From an uncultured Lachnospiraceae bacterium (GTDB lineage: Bacteria; Bacillota; Clostridia; Lachnospirales; Lachnospiraceae): a stretch of 64,000 bases of DNA. Under the pieces are notes generated by a model. The model worked only from the letters and a program-made list of their open reading frames with translations. It was not told the DNA's origin and made no database searches. The translations under genes and the position numbers were made by a program. The stretch covers positions 32,730-96,729 of the forward strand of contig CAJTPO010000009.1 in the NCBI GenBank assembly GCA_910578115.1, given 5' to 3'. Below, piece after piece: positions 8,148 through 16,976 of the stretch; position 1 is the first letter of the stretch, and each line of letters starts with the position of its first letter.

Positions 8148-9701
8148 TTATCCTGCCTTGCGAACCCGCAGTGCCATATACTGATTTCCCGGCAGCTCGA
8201 TCTTACAGATTCCTCTCTTCACTCCCATCGGCGTGATCGTCATATTCCACGTATCGATCACATCCACCTCATAATCCGTATCCTCCGGAAGCACAAGCTG
8301 TCTGTACGTCGGCTGGCAGACACCCAGATAATGAATGGCATAATCATAGCAGATTCCCCAGCCTTCGCCCACATGGCCGCCGGCATAGCCTACCACCTCG
8401 TCAAAGATGCCTTCGCCCTTGGTCAGATAACCGCCCGGCACATCCTGCAGGACATCCAGCAGAAACCGCAGTCTCGCCGGACTCTCTCCCTTTAAGATAC
8501 CGCCGTGGGACCACCAGAGAATGTCTTCCGGATCCATAAAGGTCTCGCCGTGGCCGCAGTGACCGCCCCGCACGAACGCCTCCCAGAATCTTCTCACCAG
8601 TTCCTCACCGGTGATATTACCCCAGCCCAGGCCGATATTGCCTTCATAACAGATCTCATCCCACACAACCGGCTTGCCGTATTTCTCCACGAACTGATCC
8701 GTATCCTCGGTGGTCCGGTAGAAATCCACTCTCTGCAGAGAACAGTGCGTCACCCAATCCCTGGAAAAGTCATAATTGGGTCCGCCGTTATGTACCGATA
8801 ACAGCCTGTGGAACGGGTCATTGGAAGACACCACCTGACCGTAACGCTCCCAGTCCTCCAGTGTCTTGATCCTGATAAAGTCAAACTCGTTGGCCAGTGA
8901 CCACCACACATTCCGGTAAGCCCCGTATCTCGCCACCACATATCTCAAATACCAGTCGCAGGCATCCTTGTCCATCTCATTTAAGCCCCACTTATCGTAA
9001 GGGTGCATCAGGATCATGTCCGCCTCGATGCCCAGCTCCATCAGCTGTGCGATTCGCATATCATAACGTCTGAAATGCTCCACGTTCGGTCTCGTATAAT
9101 CAAAGCCGTAATCCTGCTCCGTCTCCTGCATCCCCGGAAATCTCATGCGGCAGGACTTCTCCTGCTCCACCCGCTCCGGATCCAGTCCTTCGCCGTTTCC
9201 TCTCTCAAAAGGGTAAGTCAGCGGCTCTTTTCTGTTAAACTCATAGAACTTGGGGAAGAAACAGAACCTGATCTTGTTAAACGCATTGTTCTTCAAAGTC
9301 TCCAGCGTCTGCTCCTGCCGCTCCATCGGCTGATTCGCCCACGCATAGCAGGTCGTGCCAATCGAATAGTAGGGCGTATGATCCGCATACCCAAGATGCG
9401 TCTTATCCACCACCACTACCGGTCCATGGTTCTTCCCAGACGGCGCCACGACCTCAAAAGCGCCTTCCGCGTTCTCAATCACATCTGCAAAATTTCCTTC
9501 CACCTTATACGCATAAGCTCCCTCGTAAGACGGCATAAACCTCGCCCTGTAGACACCGTCCCCATCGTAAAAGCCGTTAACCCGGATCTCTTCCTTCTCT
9601 CCCTTAAACGTAACCGTCATCGCGTAATCGCGAAACGGATTCCCGTCGCTTTTACCCCTGCTGCTGACTTCAAAAAGTCCCCATTTCTCTACCTGCTGCA
9701 T
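8148..9701 (-). CDS. Cytoplasmic glycoside hydrolase with DUF5060, DUF4038 (apiosidase-like) and DUF5605 domains
   Basis: About 517 residues. The N-terminal ~75 residues form the beta-sandwich DUF5060 module. A TIM-barrel of DUF4038 type (about 100-420) follows, then a C-terminal beta domain resembling DUF5605. Likely catalytic acids are Glu272 in WWSLANEFD (acid/base) and Glu349 in VVWDEICYEG (nucleophile), as in clan-A retaining glycosidases. There is no signal peptide, so it acts on imported glycosides. GAGGAGG eight bases before the ATG at 9701 decides the start. It is the last gene of the isomerase, transketolase and kinase operon. DUF4038 proteins include the apiosidases of family GH140, so release of D-apiose is plausible but unproven. 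Confidence 0.85.
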   Translation of the reverse strand: MQQVEKWGLFEVSSRGKSDGNPFRDYAMTVTFKGEKEEIRVNGFYDGDGVYRARFMPSYEGAYAYKVEGNFADVIENAEGAFEVVAPSGKNHGPVVVVDKTHLGYADHTPYYSIGTTCYAWANQPMERQEQTLETLKNNAFNKIRFCFFPKFYEFNRKEPLTYPFERGNGEGLDPERVEQEKSCRMRFPGMQETEQDYGFDYTRPNVEHFRRYDMRIAQLMELGIEADMILMHPYDKWGLNEMDKDACDWYLRYVVARYGAYRNVWWSLANEFDFIRIKTLEDWERYGQVVSSNDPFHRLLSVHNGGPNYDFSRDWVTHCSLQRVDFYRTTEDTDQFVEKYGKPVVWDEICYEGNIGLGWGNITGEELVRRFWEAFVRGGHCGHGETFMDPEDILWWSHGGILKGESPARLRFLLDVLQDVPGGYLTKGEGIFDEVVGYAGGHVGEGWGICYDYAIHYLGVCQPTYRQLVLPEDTDYEVDVIDTWNMTITPMGVKRGICKIELPGNQYMALRVRKAG

Positions 9702-9735
9702 AAAAACAACCTCCTCGTTTTTCACCTGTTACCTC

Positions 9736-11220
9736 TTATTTGCCGGTCCTGATCAGTCCTACCGCATTCTGATACCCCGCAAACTTCTTCTCCCGAACCT
9801 CCTGCGCCATCTGCGGCGTTACCTGCTTCCAGCTTATGGTATCAAAAATTTCTTCTCCCCACAAGCCCAATGCCATACCCGCCATAAAGGCCGCTCCTGT
9901 GCCCGACAGTTCTTCGATCGTCGAGATCGCAACTTCACTGCCCGCGATATCGCTCTGGAACTGCATCAGATACCGGTTCTTCGTGGGGCCGCCGTCCACC
10001 CGCAAAACCTCGATCCGCTTCTGCGAGTCTTTCTCCATCGCCCGGACAATATCCGTGATCTGATAAGCGATACTTTCCAATGCCGCCCGCGTCAGCTCAG
10101 CCTTACCGGTCGTCCTGTCCATGCCGATCATAGCCGCTCTGGCGCTGCTGTCCCAATAAGGCGCTCCCAGACCGGTAAACGCCGGCACCAGATACAAATC
10201 GTCCTCCTTACCCGCTTCATACGCCAGCGCTTCCGTCTCGGCCGCACTCCCGATCAGCTTCACATCATCTTTTAACCAAGAAATAACTGCTCCCGTATAG
10301 TTCAGATTCCCTTCCAGCACGTATTCCGCCCTGCCGTTCAGTCCCCAGGCCAGCGACGTCACCAGCCCGTTCCTGCTCAGAATAGGTTCGCAGCCGATAT
10401 TCATCATAATAGAAGAGCCCGTCCCGTAAGTCACCTTCGTCTTGCCGTCGCTCCGGCAATTCTGGCCGAAAAGCGCCGCATGGGAATCTCCCATCACCGC
10501 ATGAATCGGCACCGGCCGTGCAAAAAGCCCTTCGCAGTCCGTATAGCCGAAGCAGCTGTTGGAATCCCTGACCTCCGGCAGATTGTCCGCGTCAATACCG
10601 AATGCCCTGCAGATCTCCTCATCCCATTTTAATGTAAAGATGTTAAAAAGCTGCGTCCGCGAAGCATTGGAATAATCCGTCGCATAGACCTCGCCCTTCG
10701 TCATCCTGTAGACCAGATAAGAATCTATCGTCCCGTGGCATACCTTATGCCGCTTCGCCTTCTCCCCGGCACCCGCCGCATTTTCCAGCAGCCAGCAGAT
10801 CTTAGCCGCCGTAAAATACGGTGACAGCTTAAGACCTGTTCTCAACCGGATCTGTTCCGCCATCTCCTGTATCTCCTTGCGCTCACAGATCTCAGCTGCC
10901 CGTGCACACTGCCATACGACCGCGTGATCGAGAGGCTGTCCCGTCTCCCGATCCCACATGATGGCCGTCTCCCGCTGGTTGCTGATGCCGATCCCCGCCA
11001 CATCCTCCGGGCTGACCTGCTCCCGCTCCAGCACATTCCTGATCACCTGCATCGTATTTTGATAGATTTCCTCACCGTCGTGGGAAACCCACCCCTGCTC
11101 GTTGACGATCTGCCTGTGCGCAAGATCCGCACGCGCGCACAGCTCTCCTTTTTCACTGAAAAGCAGTGCCTTCGTCCCCTGCGTGCTCTGATCAATGCTG
11201 ATCAAATATTTATTCCCCAT
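9736..11220 (-). CDS. FGGY-family sugar/polyol kinase (glycerol-kinase-like; candidate apulose kinase)
   Basis: This 494-residue carbohydrate kinase carries the N-terminal phosphate loop ISIDQSTQGTKAL, a GISNQRET motif and the C-terminal GGPTKNRYLMQFQSD and GTGAAFMAG segments of the FGGY fold. It looks closest to glycerol kinases. Its operon with a split transketolase and a sugar isomerase argues for a ketose substrate rather than glycerol. In the known non-oxidative D-apiose pathway an FGGY kinase phosphorylates D-apulose before a two-subunit transketolase acts, which matches this neighbourhood. GGAG lies upstream of the ATG. Glycerol or dihydroxyacetone phosphorylation remains an alternative. 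Confidence 0.88.
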   Translation of the reverse strand: MGNKYLISIDQSTQGTKALLFSEKGELCARADLAHRQIVNEQGWVSHDGEEIYQNTMQVIRNVLEREQVSPEDVAGIGISNQRETAIMWDRETGQPLDHAVVWQCARAAEICERKEIQEMAEQIRLRTGLKLSPYFTAAKICWLLENAAGAGEKAKRHKVCHGTIDSYLVYRMTKGEVYATDYSNASRTQLFNIFTLKWDEEICRAFGIDADNLPEVRDSNSCFGYTDCEGLFARPVPIHAVMGDSHAALFGQNCRSDGKTKVTYGTGSSIMMNIGCEPILSRNGLVTSLAWGLNGRAEYVLEGNLNYTGAVISWLKDDVKLIGSAAETEALAYEAGKEDDLYLVPAFTGLGAPYWDSSARAAMIGMDRTTGKAELTRAALESIAYQITDIVRAMEKDSQKRIEVLRVDGGPTKNRYLMQFQSDIAGSEVAISTIEELSGTGAAFMAGMALGLWGEEIFDTISWKQVTPQMAQEVREKKFAGYQNAVGLIRTGK

Positions 11221-11320
11221 AATTATTCTTCTCCAAACTACATCCTTCTATTATCCATACCCGTTAAGGCCAGCCCCGCCCCTTCATCTGGATTCCCAAA
11301 TGAATCAAACCGGCCCGCTC

Positions 11321-12262
11321 TTACTTAAGTTCCTCTAACGCCTTCTTCGCAATCCCTTCTCCGTTCAAACCATAATAATCAAACACCGCAGCGGATTTTC
11401 CTGTGATCACATGATCGTCGGGCAGCGCCATGGTCATTACCTTCTTCGGACAGTTTTCGCCCACCGTCACCGCGACAGCGCTCCCCATGCCGCCATAAGG
11501 AGCATGTTCCTCCACCGTGATCACCAGCTTCGCGCTCTTCGCCGCTTTTATCACCGTATCCTGATCCAGCGGTTTCACGCAGTACATATCCGCCACCACA
11601 GCCTTAATGCCTTTCTCCTGCAGGATCTTCACCGCTTCCAGGGCCGGACGCACCATCTCGCCGCAGGCAATGATCGCCACGTCGTTCTCCGCCTCCAGAT
11701 CTCCGTGTACGGTAGCCCGATCCATCTCGAACGGACAGGCCGTCTCACTGTAGATATCCTCCACCGGATTTCGTCCCACTCTCACATACGCCGGCTTCTC
11801 ATCCTGCAGCAGGCTCTCGATCAGCTTCGCCGTCTGGAATCTGTCGCTGGGCAGATATACTCTCATATTGGGGATCGCAGACATGGCCGCGATATCCTGT
11901 GCCGAATGATGGCTCATGCCCAGTTCCCCGTAGCTGATGCCGCCGCTGATGCCGATCAGCTTTACATTGGTGTTGGAATACGCCACGTCCACCTTGGCCT
12001 GCTCATAACTCCTCGTGGAGATAAAACATGCCGGAGAAAAGCAGTAAGGTTTCTCCCCGCAATGCGCCATACCGGCCGCGATACTCACCAGGTTCTGCTC
12101 CGCGATGCCCACCTCGATGGACTGCTCCGGAAAAGCATTGAAGAAAGGCGTCATAGAAGCCGAACCTCTGGAGTCGGAGCACAAAGCGTAAATATGTCTG
12201 TCTTCTTTGGCATGTGCCATAAGTGTCTCGCAGATTGCCTGCCTGTTTGGAATCTTATTCAT
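11321..12262 (-). CDS. Transketolase C-terminal subunit (pyrimidine-binding and C-terminal domains)
   Basis: This 313-residue protein is the second half of a split transketolase. The pyrimidine-binding domain comes first, with the conserved glutamate region SIEVGIAEQNLVSIAAGMA at about residues 49-67, and the C-terminal domain follows (VEEHAPYGGMGSAVA). It partners the thiamine-diphosphate-binding subunit encoded immediately upstream, with an 8-base overlap. Split transketolases of this kind include housekeeping enzymes and the AptA/AptB pair that converts apulose 4-phosphate plus glyceraldehyde 3-phosphate to xylulose 5-phosphate and dihydroxyacetone phosphate. Position in a sugar operon favours a dedicated catabolic role. 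Confidence 0.92.
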   Translation of the reverse strand: MNKIPNRQAICETLMAHAKEDRHIYALCSDSRGSASMTPFFNAFPEQSIEVGIAEQNLVSIAAGMAHCGEKPYCFSPACFISTRSYEQAKVDVAYSNTNVKLIGISGGISYGELGMSHHSAQDIAAMSAIPNMRVYLPSDRFQTAKLIESLLQDEKPAYVRVGRNPVEDIYSETACPFEMDRATVHGDLEAENDVAIIACGEMVRPALEAVKILQEKGIKAVVADMYCVKPLDQDTVIKAAKSAKLVITVEEHAPYGGMGSAVAVTVGENCPKKVMTMALPDDHVITGKSAAVFDYYGLNGEGIAKKALEELK

Positions 12263-13109
12263 GAAGTACGCCCTCCTTCTTCGCCTCTAATGCTTTTACA
12301 ATCTGATCATACTCTTCCTGATTCGGTACATGGTGATGCCATGCGGCCTTATTCTCCATGATCTCACCGCCGCCGTAGCCCTTGACCGTATTCGCGATAA
12401 TGCAGGTCGGCCGATCCGTCACTGTCTTCGCCTGCTCAAAGGCCTCATGCAGCTTCGCAATGTCGTTTCCGTCGGTCTCGATCACGTTCCAGCCGAAGCT
12501 CTCGATCTGGGCGTGCAGATTCTCATGCGTCATCACCTGCTCCGTGGTGCCGGAGATCTGCAGACGGTTCCTGTCCACCACCGCACACAGATTGGCCAGC
12601 TTATAATGTCCGGCCGCCATAAAGCCTTCCCAGACGGAACCTTCCGCCACTTCGCCGTCGCCCATCACCGTATAGACACGGCTTGCCCTGTTCTCCTTCC
12701 GGCAGGCCAGCGCCATACCCACGCTCACCGGCAGACCGTGTCCAAGAGAACCGGAGTTCATCTCGATTCCCGGCAGCTCATTATTCGGATGGCCGATGAA
12801 CCTGGAGCCGAACTGCGAAAACTCGTTGACCACCGTCTCCGTCTCGAAGAATCCCTTCGCCGCCAGCACCGCATAATAGCTTTCCACAGAATGCCCTTTA
12901 CTCATGATAAAGTAGTCACGATCCGGATCATCCTGATTCTCCGGGCTTATATTCATCTGGTCAAAATACAGGGTTACCAGCGTATCCATAACGGAAAAGT
13001 CACCGCCGATATGGCCGCCGCCGGATTTCATGATCATATCCAGCACCACCTTACGAAGTTCAAGTGATCTGACTGTTAACGCTTTTGCATCAAATTCCTG
13101 TTTATTCAT
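12255..13109 (-). CDS. Transketolase N-terminal subunit (thiamine diphosphate-binding)
   Basis: This 284-residue subunit contains the PP domain of transketolase. SGGGHIGGDFSVMD near the N-terminus and GHGLPVSVGMALA are the cofactor-facing loops, and MGDGEVAEGSVWEGFM is the GDG...N-type motif that binds Mg2+ and thiamine diphosphate, here with the last position altered. FIGHPNNELPGIEMNSGSLGHG is typical of split transketolases. The gene precedes and overlaps the C-terminal subunit. A GAGG motif precedes the ATG. The pair should work as a heterotetramer in the cytoplasm. Confidence 0.92.
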   Translation of the reverse strand: MNKQEFDAKALTVRSLELRKVVLDMIMKSGGGHIGGDFSVMDTLVTLYFDQMNISPENQDDPDRDYFIMSKGHSVESYYAVLAAKGFFETETVVNEFSQFGSRFIGHPNNELPGIEMNSGSLGHGLPVSVGMALACRKENRASRVYTVMGDGEVAEGSVWEGFMAAGHYKLANLCAVVDRNRLQISGTTEQVMTHENLHAQIESFGWNVIETDGNDIAKLHEAFEQAKTVTDRPTCIIANTVKGYGGGEIMENKAAWHHHVPNQEEYDQIVKALEAKKEGVLHE

Positions 13110-13212
13110 TATTGCCTCATTGCCTCCATTCCTCGTATACTGCTTAAGCTCCTGCTGAAAAATCGCTCCAGGCGATTCTTCCCGGAATACCCTGGCTCTT
13201 CTTTATAAATCC

Positions 13213-14622
13213 TTACTTTCTCTTAACGCCATGGATCGTATCGATCACCTGCTGTTCCACATCGTCATACAGATCCGGTTTCACGCCGATATACTTACAT
13301 GCTTCATACAGTACCGGCACCACATCCTGATGAATGCCGACACAGTGATGGATATAAGGCCCTTCCACGATCTTCGCTTCCAGTCTCGGCCAGTTCTCCA
13401 CTTCGATCCAAAGGTACGTTCCCTTCGTGTACGGCCCTTCGATCCCCTTCGCATTCCCCAACAGCAGGGAATACTCGCCGTTGTCGCCGTCAAAACGTGC
13501 CAGCGTCAGATCGCCGTGCTTCGCCTCTGCCTCCACAGCGCCCGGATGGGAAAATGCCAGCGGATAACCGATGGTCGGCTTGCAGGAAGCACAGCTGAGC
13601 GGCCACGGCCCGCAATGCTGCAGCAGTTCACCGTTGTCGTTGAACGGATGGCGGACGGTCCAGTCTGCGAAGAATCCTCTGCTCTTGTCCATACCGGCTG
13701 CTTCCACCATCAGCGCTGTGATCGCACCGTGGATATCCGTCTCGCATACTACCGGGAAACCTTCTTCATTTAACAGAGCGTTGGCCGCACAGGGCATAAT
13801 GCCGATCTCGCCCTGCAGTGCATTCCAGCACTGGATCGCTCCCGCCGAACAGCCGTACCGATCCGCCAGATTCCGGATCGCCACCTTCAGGGCGGCCACA
13901 TTCAACAGCTCCTCCTCTTTAATGGCAATGTTGAAATGCTCTCTGCAGTAAGCCACTACCTCAGCCGCCTTCGTGCCCTCTTCCTTCACCTTCTTCATCT
14001 CTGCCGTCAGTTCAGGCATGGGAATCGGCGCCAGCTGGATATTGAATTTCTCCAAAAGTTCGCCCTCATTACACATGGTAGACCAGAAGTCAAAAGGTCG
14101 CGGCCCGATCTGCAGGATACGGATGCCTCTGAATGTCTTTACCACATTGCATACTGCCAGGAAACGGTTAACACCCTCCGCAAACTCCGGATCCTCCAGG
14201 TTACAGTTTGTCAGATAGGTAAAGGGCACCCGGAATCTCCTCAAGACCTTACCGGTGGCAAAAATACCGCACTGACTGTCGCGCAGACGGATTCCCTTTT
14301 CATCCGGACATTCGTCCCGGGGCCCCCACAACAGCACCGGAAGATTCATGTTCTTCGCCAGTCTTGCCACCTCGTATTCCGTACCGAAATTACCGTGCGG
14401 GAAGAAAAGGCCGTCCACTTTTTCCTTCTTGAATTTCTCTTCGATCCTGATCCTGTCGCTCTCGTCATGCAGCAGGCCGTCCTCCGCAATATCGTCAATA
14501 TCTACGAAATCAACCCCCATTTTTCTAAGCTTCTCTCTCGTGTAATCAGCATATTCTACTGCCGCCGGTGCACTGAAAATACTCCGTCTAGTCGGAGCAA
14601 ACCCAAGTCTGATCTTTGCCAT
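13213..14622 (-). CDS. L-fucose/L-arabinose isomerase-family protein (candidate apiose isomerase)
   Basis: About 469 residues of the fucose/arabinose isomerase fold, an aldose-ketose isomerase family using Mn2+. Visible segments include LFFPHGNFGTE and LLWGPRDE in the N-terminal half and the later conserved acidic and histidine positions CETDIHGAITALM and IHHCVGIHQDV, where metal ligands are expected. The start at 14622 follows GGAGG with six bases of spacing. It is the first gene of the operon with transketolase, FGGY kinase and glycosidase. An aldose-to-ketose step is what that pathway needs. The actual aldose (apiose, fucose, arabinose or another) is not shown by sequence alone. Confidence 0.85.
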   Translation of the reverse strand: MAKIRLGFAPTRRSIFSAPAAVEYADYTREKLRKMGVDFVDIDDIAEDGLLHDESDRIRIEEKFKKEKVDGLFFPHGNFGTEYEVARLAKNMNLPVLLWGPRDECPDEKGIRLRDSQCGIFATGKVLRRFRVPFTYLTNCNLEDPEFAEGVNRFLAVCNVVKTFRGIRILQIGPRPFDFWSTMCNEGELLEKFNIQLAPIPMPELTAEMKKVKEEGTKAAEVVAYCREHFNIAIKEEELLNVAALKVAIRNLADRYGCSAGAIQCWNALQGEIGIMPCAANALLNEEGFPVVCETDIHGAITALMVEAAGMDKSRGFFADWTVRHPFNDNGELLQHCGPWPLSCASCKPTIGYPLAFSHPGAVEAEAKHGDLTLARFDGDNGEYSLLLGNAKGIEGPYTKGTYLWIEVENWPRLEAKIVEGPYIHHCVGIHQDVVPVLYEACKYIGVKPDLYDDVEQQVIDTIHGVKRK

Positions 14623-14722
14623 ATCGTCCTCCATTCCGAGGCATTCTGCATACGCTTGCTGCATCAGCCTCTGCCTTTCCTCTTCTTGATAAAATAAGAG
14701 TATGGCAGATACAGCTTTATTT

Positions 14723-14769
14723 CAATAAATAGTAAAGTGTATTTTGCTTTATTTTTACTTTATTTATTG
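14723..14769. promoter_or_regulatory. Long AT-rich inverted repeat between the divergent isomerase operon and LacI gene
   Basis: The arms CAATAAATAGTAAAG and CTTTATTTATTG (allowing a two-base insertion) face each other across about 20 AT-rich bases. The site sits upstream of a minus-strand promoter candidate (TTGAAA, 17 bases, TACTCT) for the isomerase operon and about 190 bases before the LacI start codon. It is a good candidate for the regulator's operator region. No second copy of the exact half-site was found in the window. Confidence 0.4.
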
Positions 14770-14957
14770 CAAATATTTAGTTTTTCTACTAAACTTATGA
14801 TGGGATAGCAAAAGAGGACCCTCTTTATGAAAGAGAAGTCAGAATAACAGTAAAATTTACCGTTCACGGCCTGACCGGCCGCTAAACCGCATACAAACAC
14901 CGATACCATGATACATGACGAAGAATCTGAGATGAAATCAGGCAAGGAGGCCGCAAC

Positions 14958-15977
14958 ATGTCCGTCACAGCCAAAGAATTAGCACAGAAACTGGGGTTAT
15001 CCGCCACTGCTGTTTCCATGGCGCTTAATAATAAAGCAGGCGTCAGCACCGAGACCCGCGCCCGGATCATCAAAGCCGCCGAAGAATACGGATACGACTT
15101 TACTAAAGTTAAACACGATTCCAGCCATAGCGGCTCCATCTATATCATTTTTTACAGGACCCATAACGCGATCCTCTCCTACTCGCCTATTTTCAACGAA
15201 CTCTATGACGGGGTCAAAAGCGAATGCCAGAAAGAACACTTTACAGTAAAGATGATGCAGTTCTACGAGAAAGTTGATGTGCTGGAAGACTGTTTCTCCG
15301 ATCTTCGTCTCTCCGACTGTAAAGGGATTATTCTGATCGGCACGGAGATCCGGCAGGATGTATGCCGGCAGTTTCTCGCTCTCGGATATCCGCTGATCCT
15401 GCTGGACACCTACTTTGACGGCCTCGACTGCACCAGCGTGCTGATCAACAATGCGCAGGGTGCCTATATCGCCACCAACTATCTGATCGCCGGCACCAGA
15501 GTACAGCCCGGTTACCTGCAGTCCAGCTATCTGATCCCCAACTTTGTCGAAAGACAGGAAGGGTATTTCAAGGCAGTCAAAGAGAACGGGATGTCTCCAT
15601 CCCGTTCCATTATCCATAAACTGTCTCCGTCCATCGAAGCCGCCATGGCCGATATGCTGGAAATTATCGACCGCAGAGATCCTTTGGCCAAATGCTATTT
15701 CGCCGACAACGATATAATCGCCATCGGCGCCATGAAGGCGCTTATGCTGCGCGGCTACCGGATTCCCGAGGATATCTCCTTCATCGGCTTCGACAATATC
15801 TCCGAGGGCAGAATCATCGAACCGGCGCTGACCACCATGGACGTGCCCCGCCTCTATATCGGCAAGACCGCCGCCAAGCTGCTGGTGGAGCAGATCGACT
15901 CCAAAGTCGTGCATACTTCTAAAGTGGAGATCGCGGCCAGGCTTGTGAAGCGGTTCTCCTGTGTGACGCCGGTATAA
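14958..15977 (+). CDS. LacI-family transcriptional regulator of the adjacent sugar operon
   Basis: This 339-residue regulator has the LacI helix-turn-helix at residues 1-55 (MSVTAKELAQKLGLSATAVS, then the hinge region) and a periplasmic-binding-protein-like ligand domain behind it, with the usual IPEDISFIGFDN motif near residue 270. GGAGG lies eight bases before the ATG. It is transcribed divergently from the isomerase, transketolase, kinase and glycosidase operon, so it probably represses that operon until a sugar or sugar phosphate binds. The stop is about 37 bases from the convergent SDR gene end. Confidence 0.92.
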   Translation: MSVTAKELAQKLGLSATAVSMALNNKAGVSTETRARIIKAAEEYGYDFTKVKHDSSHSGSIYIIFYRTHNAILSYSPIFNELYDGVKSECQKEHFTVKMMQFYEKVDVLEDCFSDLRLSDCKGIILIGTEIRQDVCRQFLALGYPLILLDTYFDGLDCTSVLINNAQGAYIATNYLIAGTRVQPGYLQSSYLIPNFVERQEGYFKAVKENGMSPSRSIIHKLSPSIEAAMADMLEIIDRRDPLAKCYFADNDIIAIGAMKALMLRGYRIPEDISFIGFDNISEGRIIEPALTTMDVPRLYIGKTAAKLLVEQIDSKVVHTSKVEIAARLVKRFSCVTPV

Positions 15978-16013
15978 GGGACTGGAGTTTTGCGCCCCAG
16001 GCCTCACACTTTT

Positions 16014-16790
16014 TCAGAAACAGGTAAATGCGCCGTCAATAACAAAATCCGAACCTGTCGTAAAGGTGCTGGTATCGCCTGCCAGGTATACACAGATCGA
16101 CTGCAGTTCTTCCGGCGTCCCCATTCTGCCCAGCGGAGCCATATGGTTCCATTTCTCGATCAGCGGAACCAGTGTCGGGGAATTCAAGGTCAGTTCCGTG
16201 CCGATATAACCGGGACTGATGCTGTTTACGCGCACACCGCGTTTCGCCCATTCGATCGCCAGTGATTTCGTAAGCTGGATCACGGCAGCCTTGGACGCAT
16301 TATAGGCGCACTGTGGCTGGGGAACGTTGACAATATGCGCCGACATGGAAGCCGTATTGATGATAGAGCCGCCGCCATGCGCCAACATATATTTGCCCGC
16401 CGCTATGTCAGTTAAGAAGATCCCGTTCAGGTTGATATTGATCACCCTGCTCCACTGCTCATACGTCATCTCCTCGGCTGGTGCATTGATGCAGATGCCT
16501 GCATTGTTGTGACAGAAGTCAAGGCCGCCAAGCTTTGCCACCACCTGCTCTACCATGGCGTTAACCTGTTCCGGATCAGTGCAGTCGCATCCGATCGCGA
16601 TCACTTTCCTGCCCGTCTTTTCCGCCAGTTCTTCCGCCGTCTTCTTCGCCTCGTCAAGATCAAGGTCCACGATCGCAACATCCGCCCCCGCTTCTGCAAA
16701 AGCTGTAGCCGTGCTTTTTCCGATGCCTCTGGCTCCTCCCGTCACGAATCCCTTCTTACCGTCCAACCGCATTTTCTCAATAATTCCCAT
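16014..16790 (-). CDS. Short-chain dehydrogenase/reductase (SDR), classical type
   Basis: A 258-residue NAD(P)-dependent oxidoreductase. The cofactor motif is TGGARGIGKS (residues 17-26), with NNAG at about 91-94 and the catalytic YNASK at about residue 160. The aspartate after the second beta strand (VDLDLDE) suggests a preference for NAD(H). AAGGAG precedes the ATG. It converges on the LacI gene and lies alone, so it may oxidise a sugar or polyol linked to that locus. The chemistry and substrate cannot be assigned. Confidence 0.88.
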   Translation of the reverse strand: MGIIEKMRLDGKKGFVTGGARGIGKSTATAFAEAGADVAIVDLDLDEAKKTAEELAEKTGRKVIAIGCDCTDPEQVNAMVEQVVAKLGGLDFCHNNAGICINAPAEEMTYEQWSRVININLNGIFLTDIAAGKYMLAHGGGSIINTASMSAHIVNVPQPQCAYNASKAAVIQLTKSLAIEWAKRGVRVNSISPGYIGTELTLNSPTLVPLIEKWNHMAPLGRMGTPEELQSICVYLAGDTSTFTTGSDFVIDGAFTCF

Positions 16791-16976
16791 ATTGCATCTC
16801 CTTTTTCATGTAATTTATTTCATAAAATCCGAAATTATACCTGCACCCAGATCATTCCCGACACAGGTATTCTTAAGTACATGCTATCAACAGACATGCA
16901 ATTCGTCAATCAAAAACTGTACGCTCAGACAGCATCATCCTTTGAGACAATCATTCTTTTCTTCTATTCTCCATCC

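Noticed and set aside
9736..11220. Housekeeping glycerol kinase glpK
   Set aside because: Sequence alone allows it, but no glpF, glpD or glpO gene is near and the operon is for an aldose, so the symbol was not given.
14997..16007. Long minus-strand frame opposite the LacI gene
   Set aside because: The plus-strand LacI helix-turn-helix and ribosome-binding site are unambiguous; the reverse frame is a shadow.
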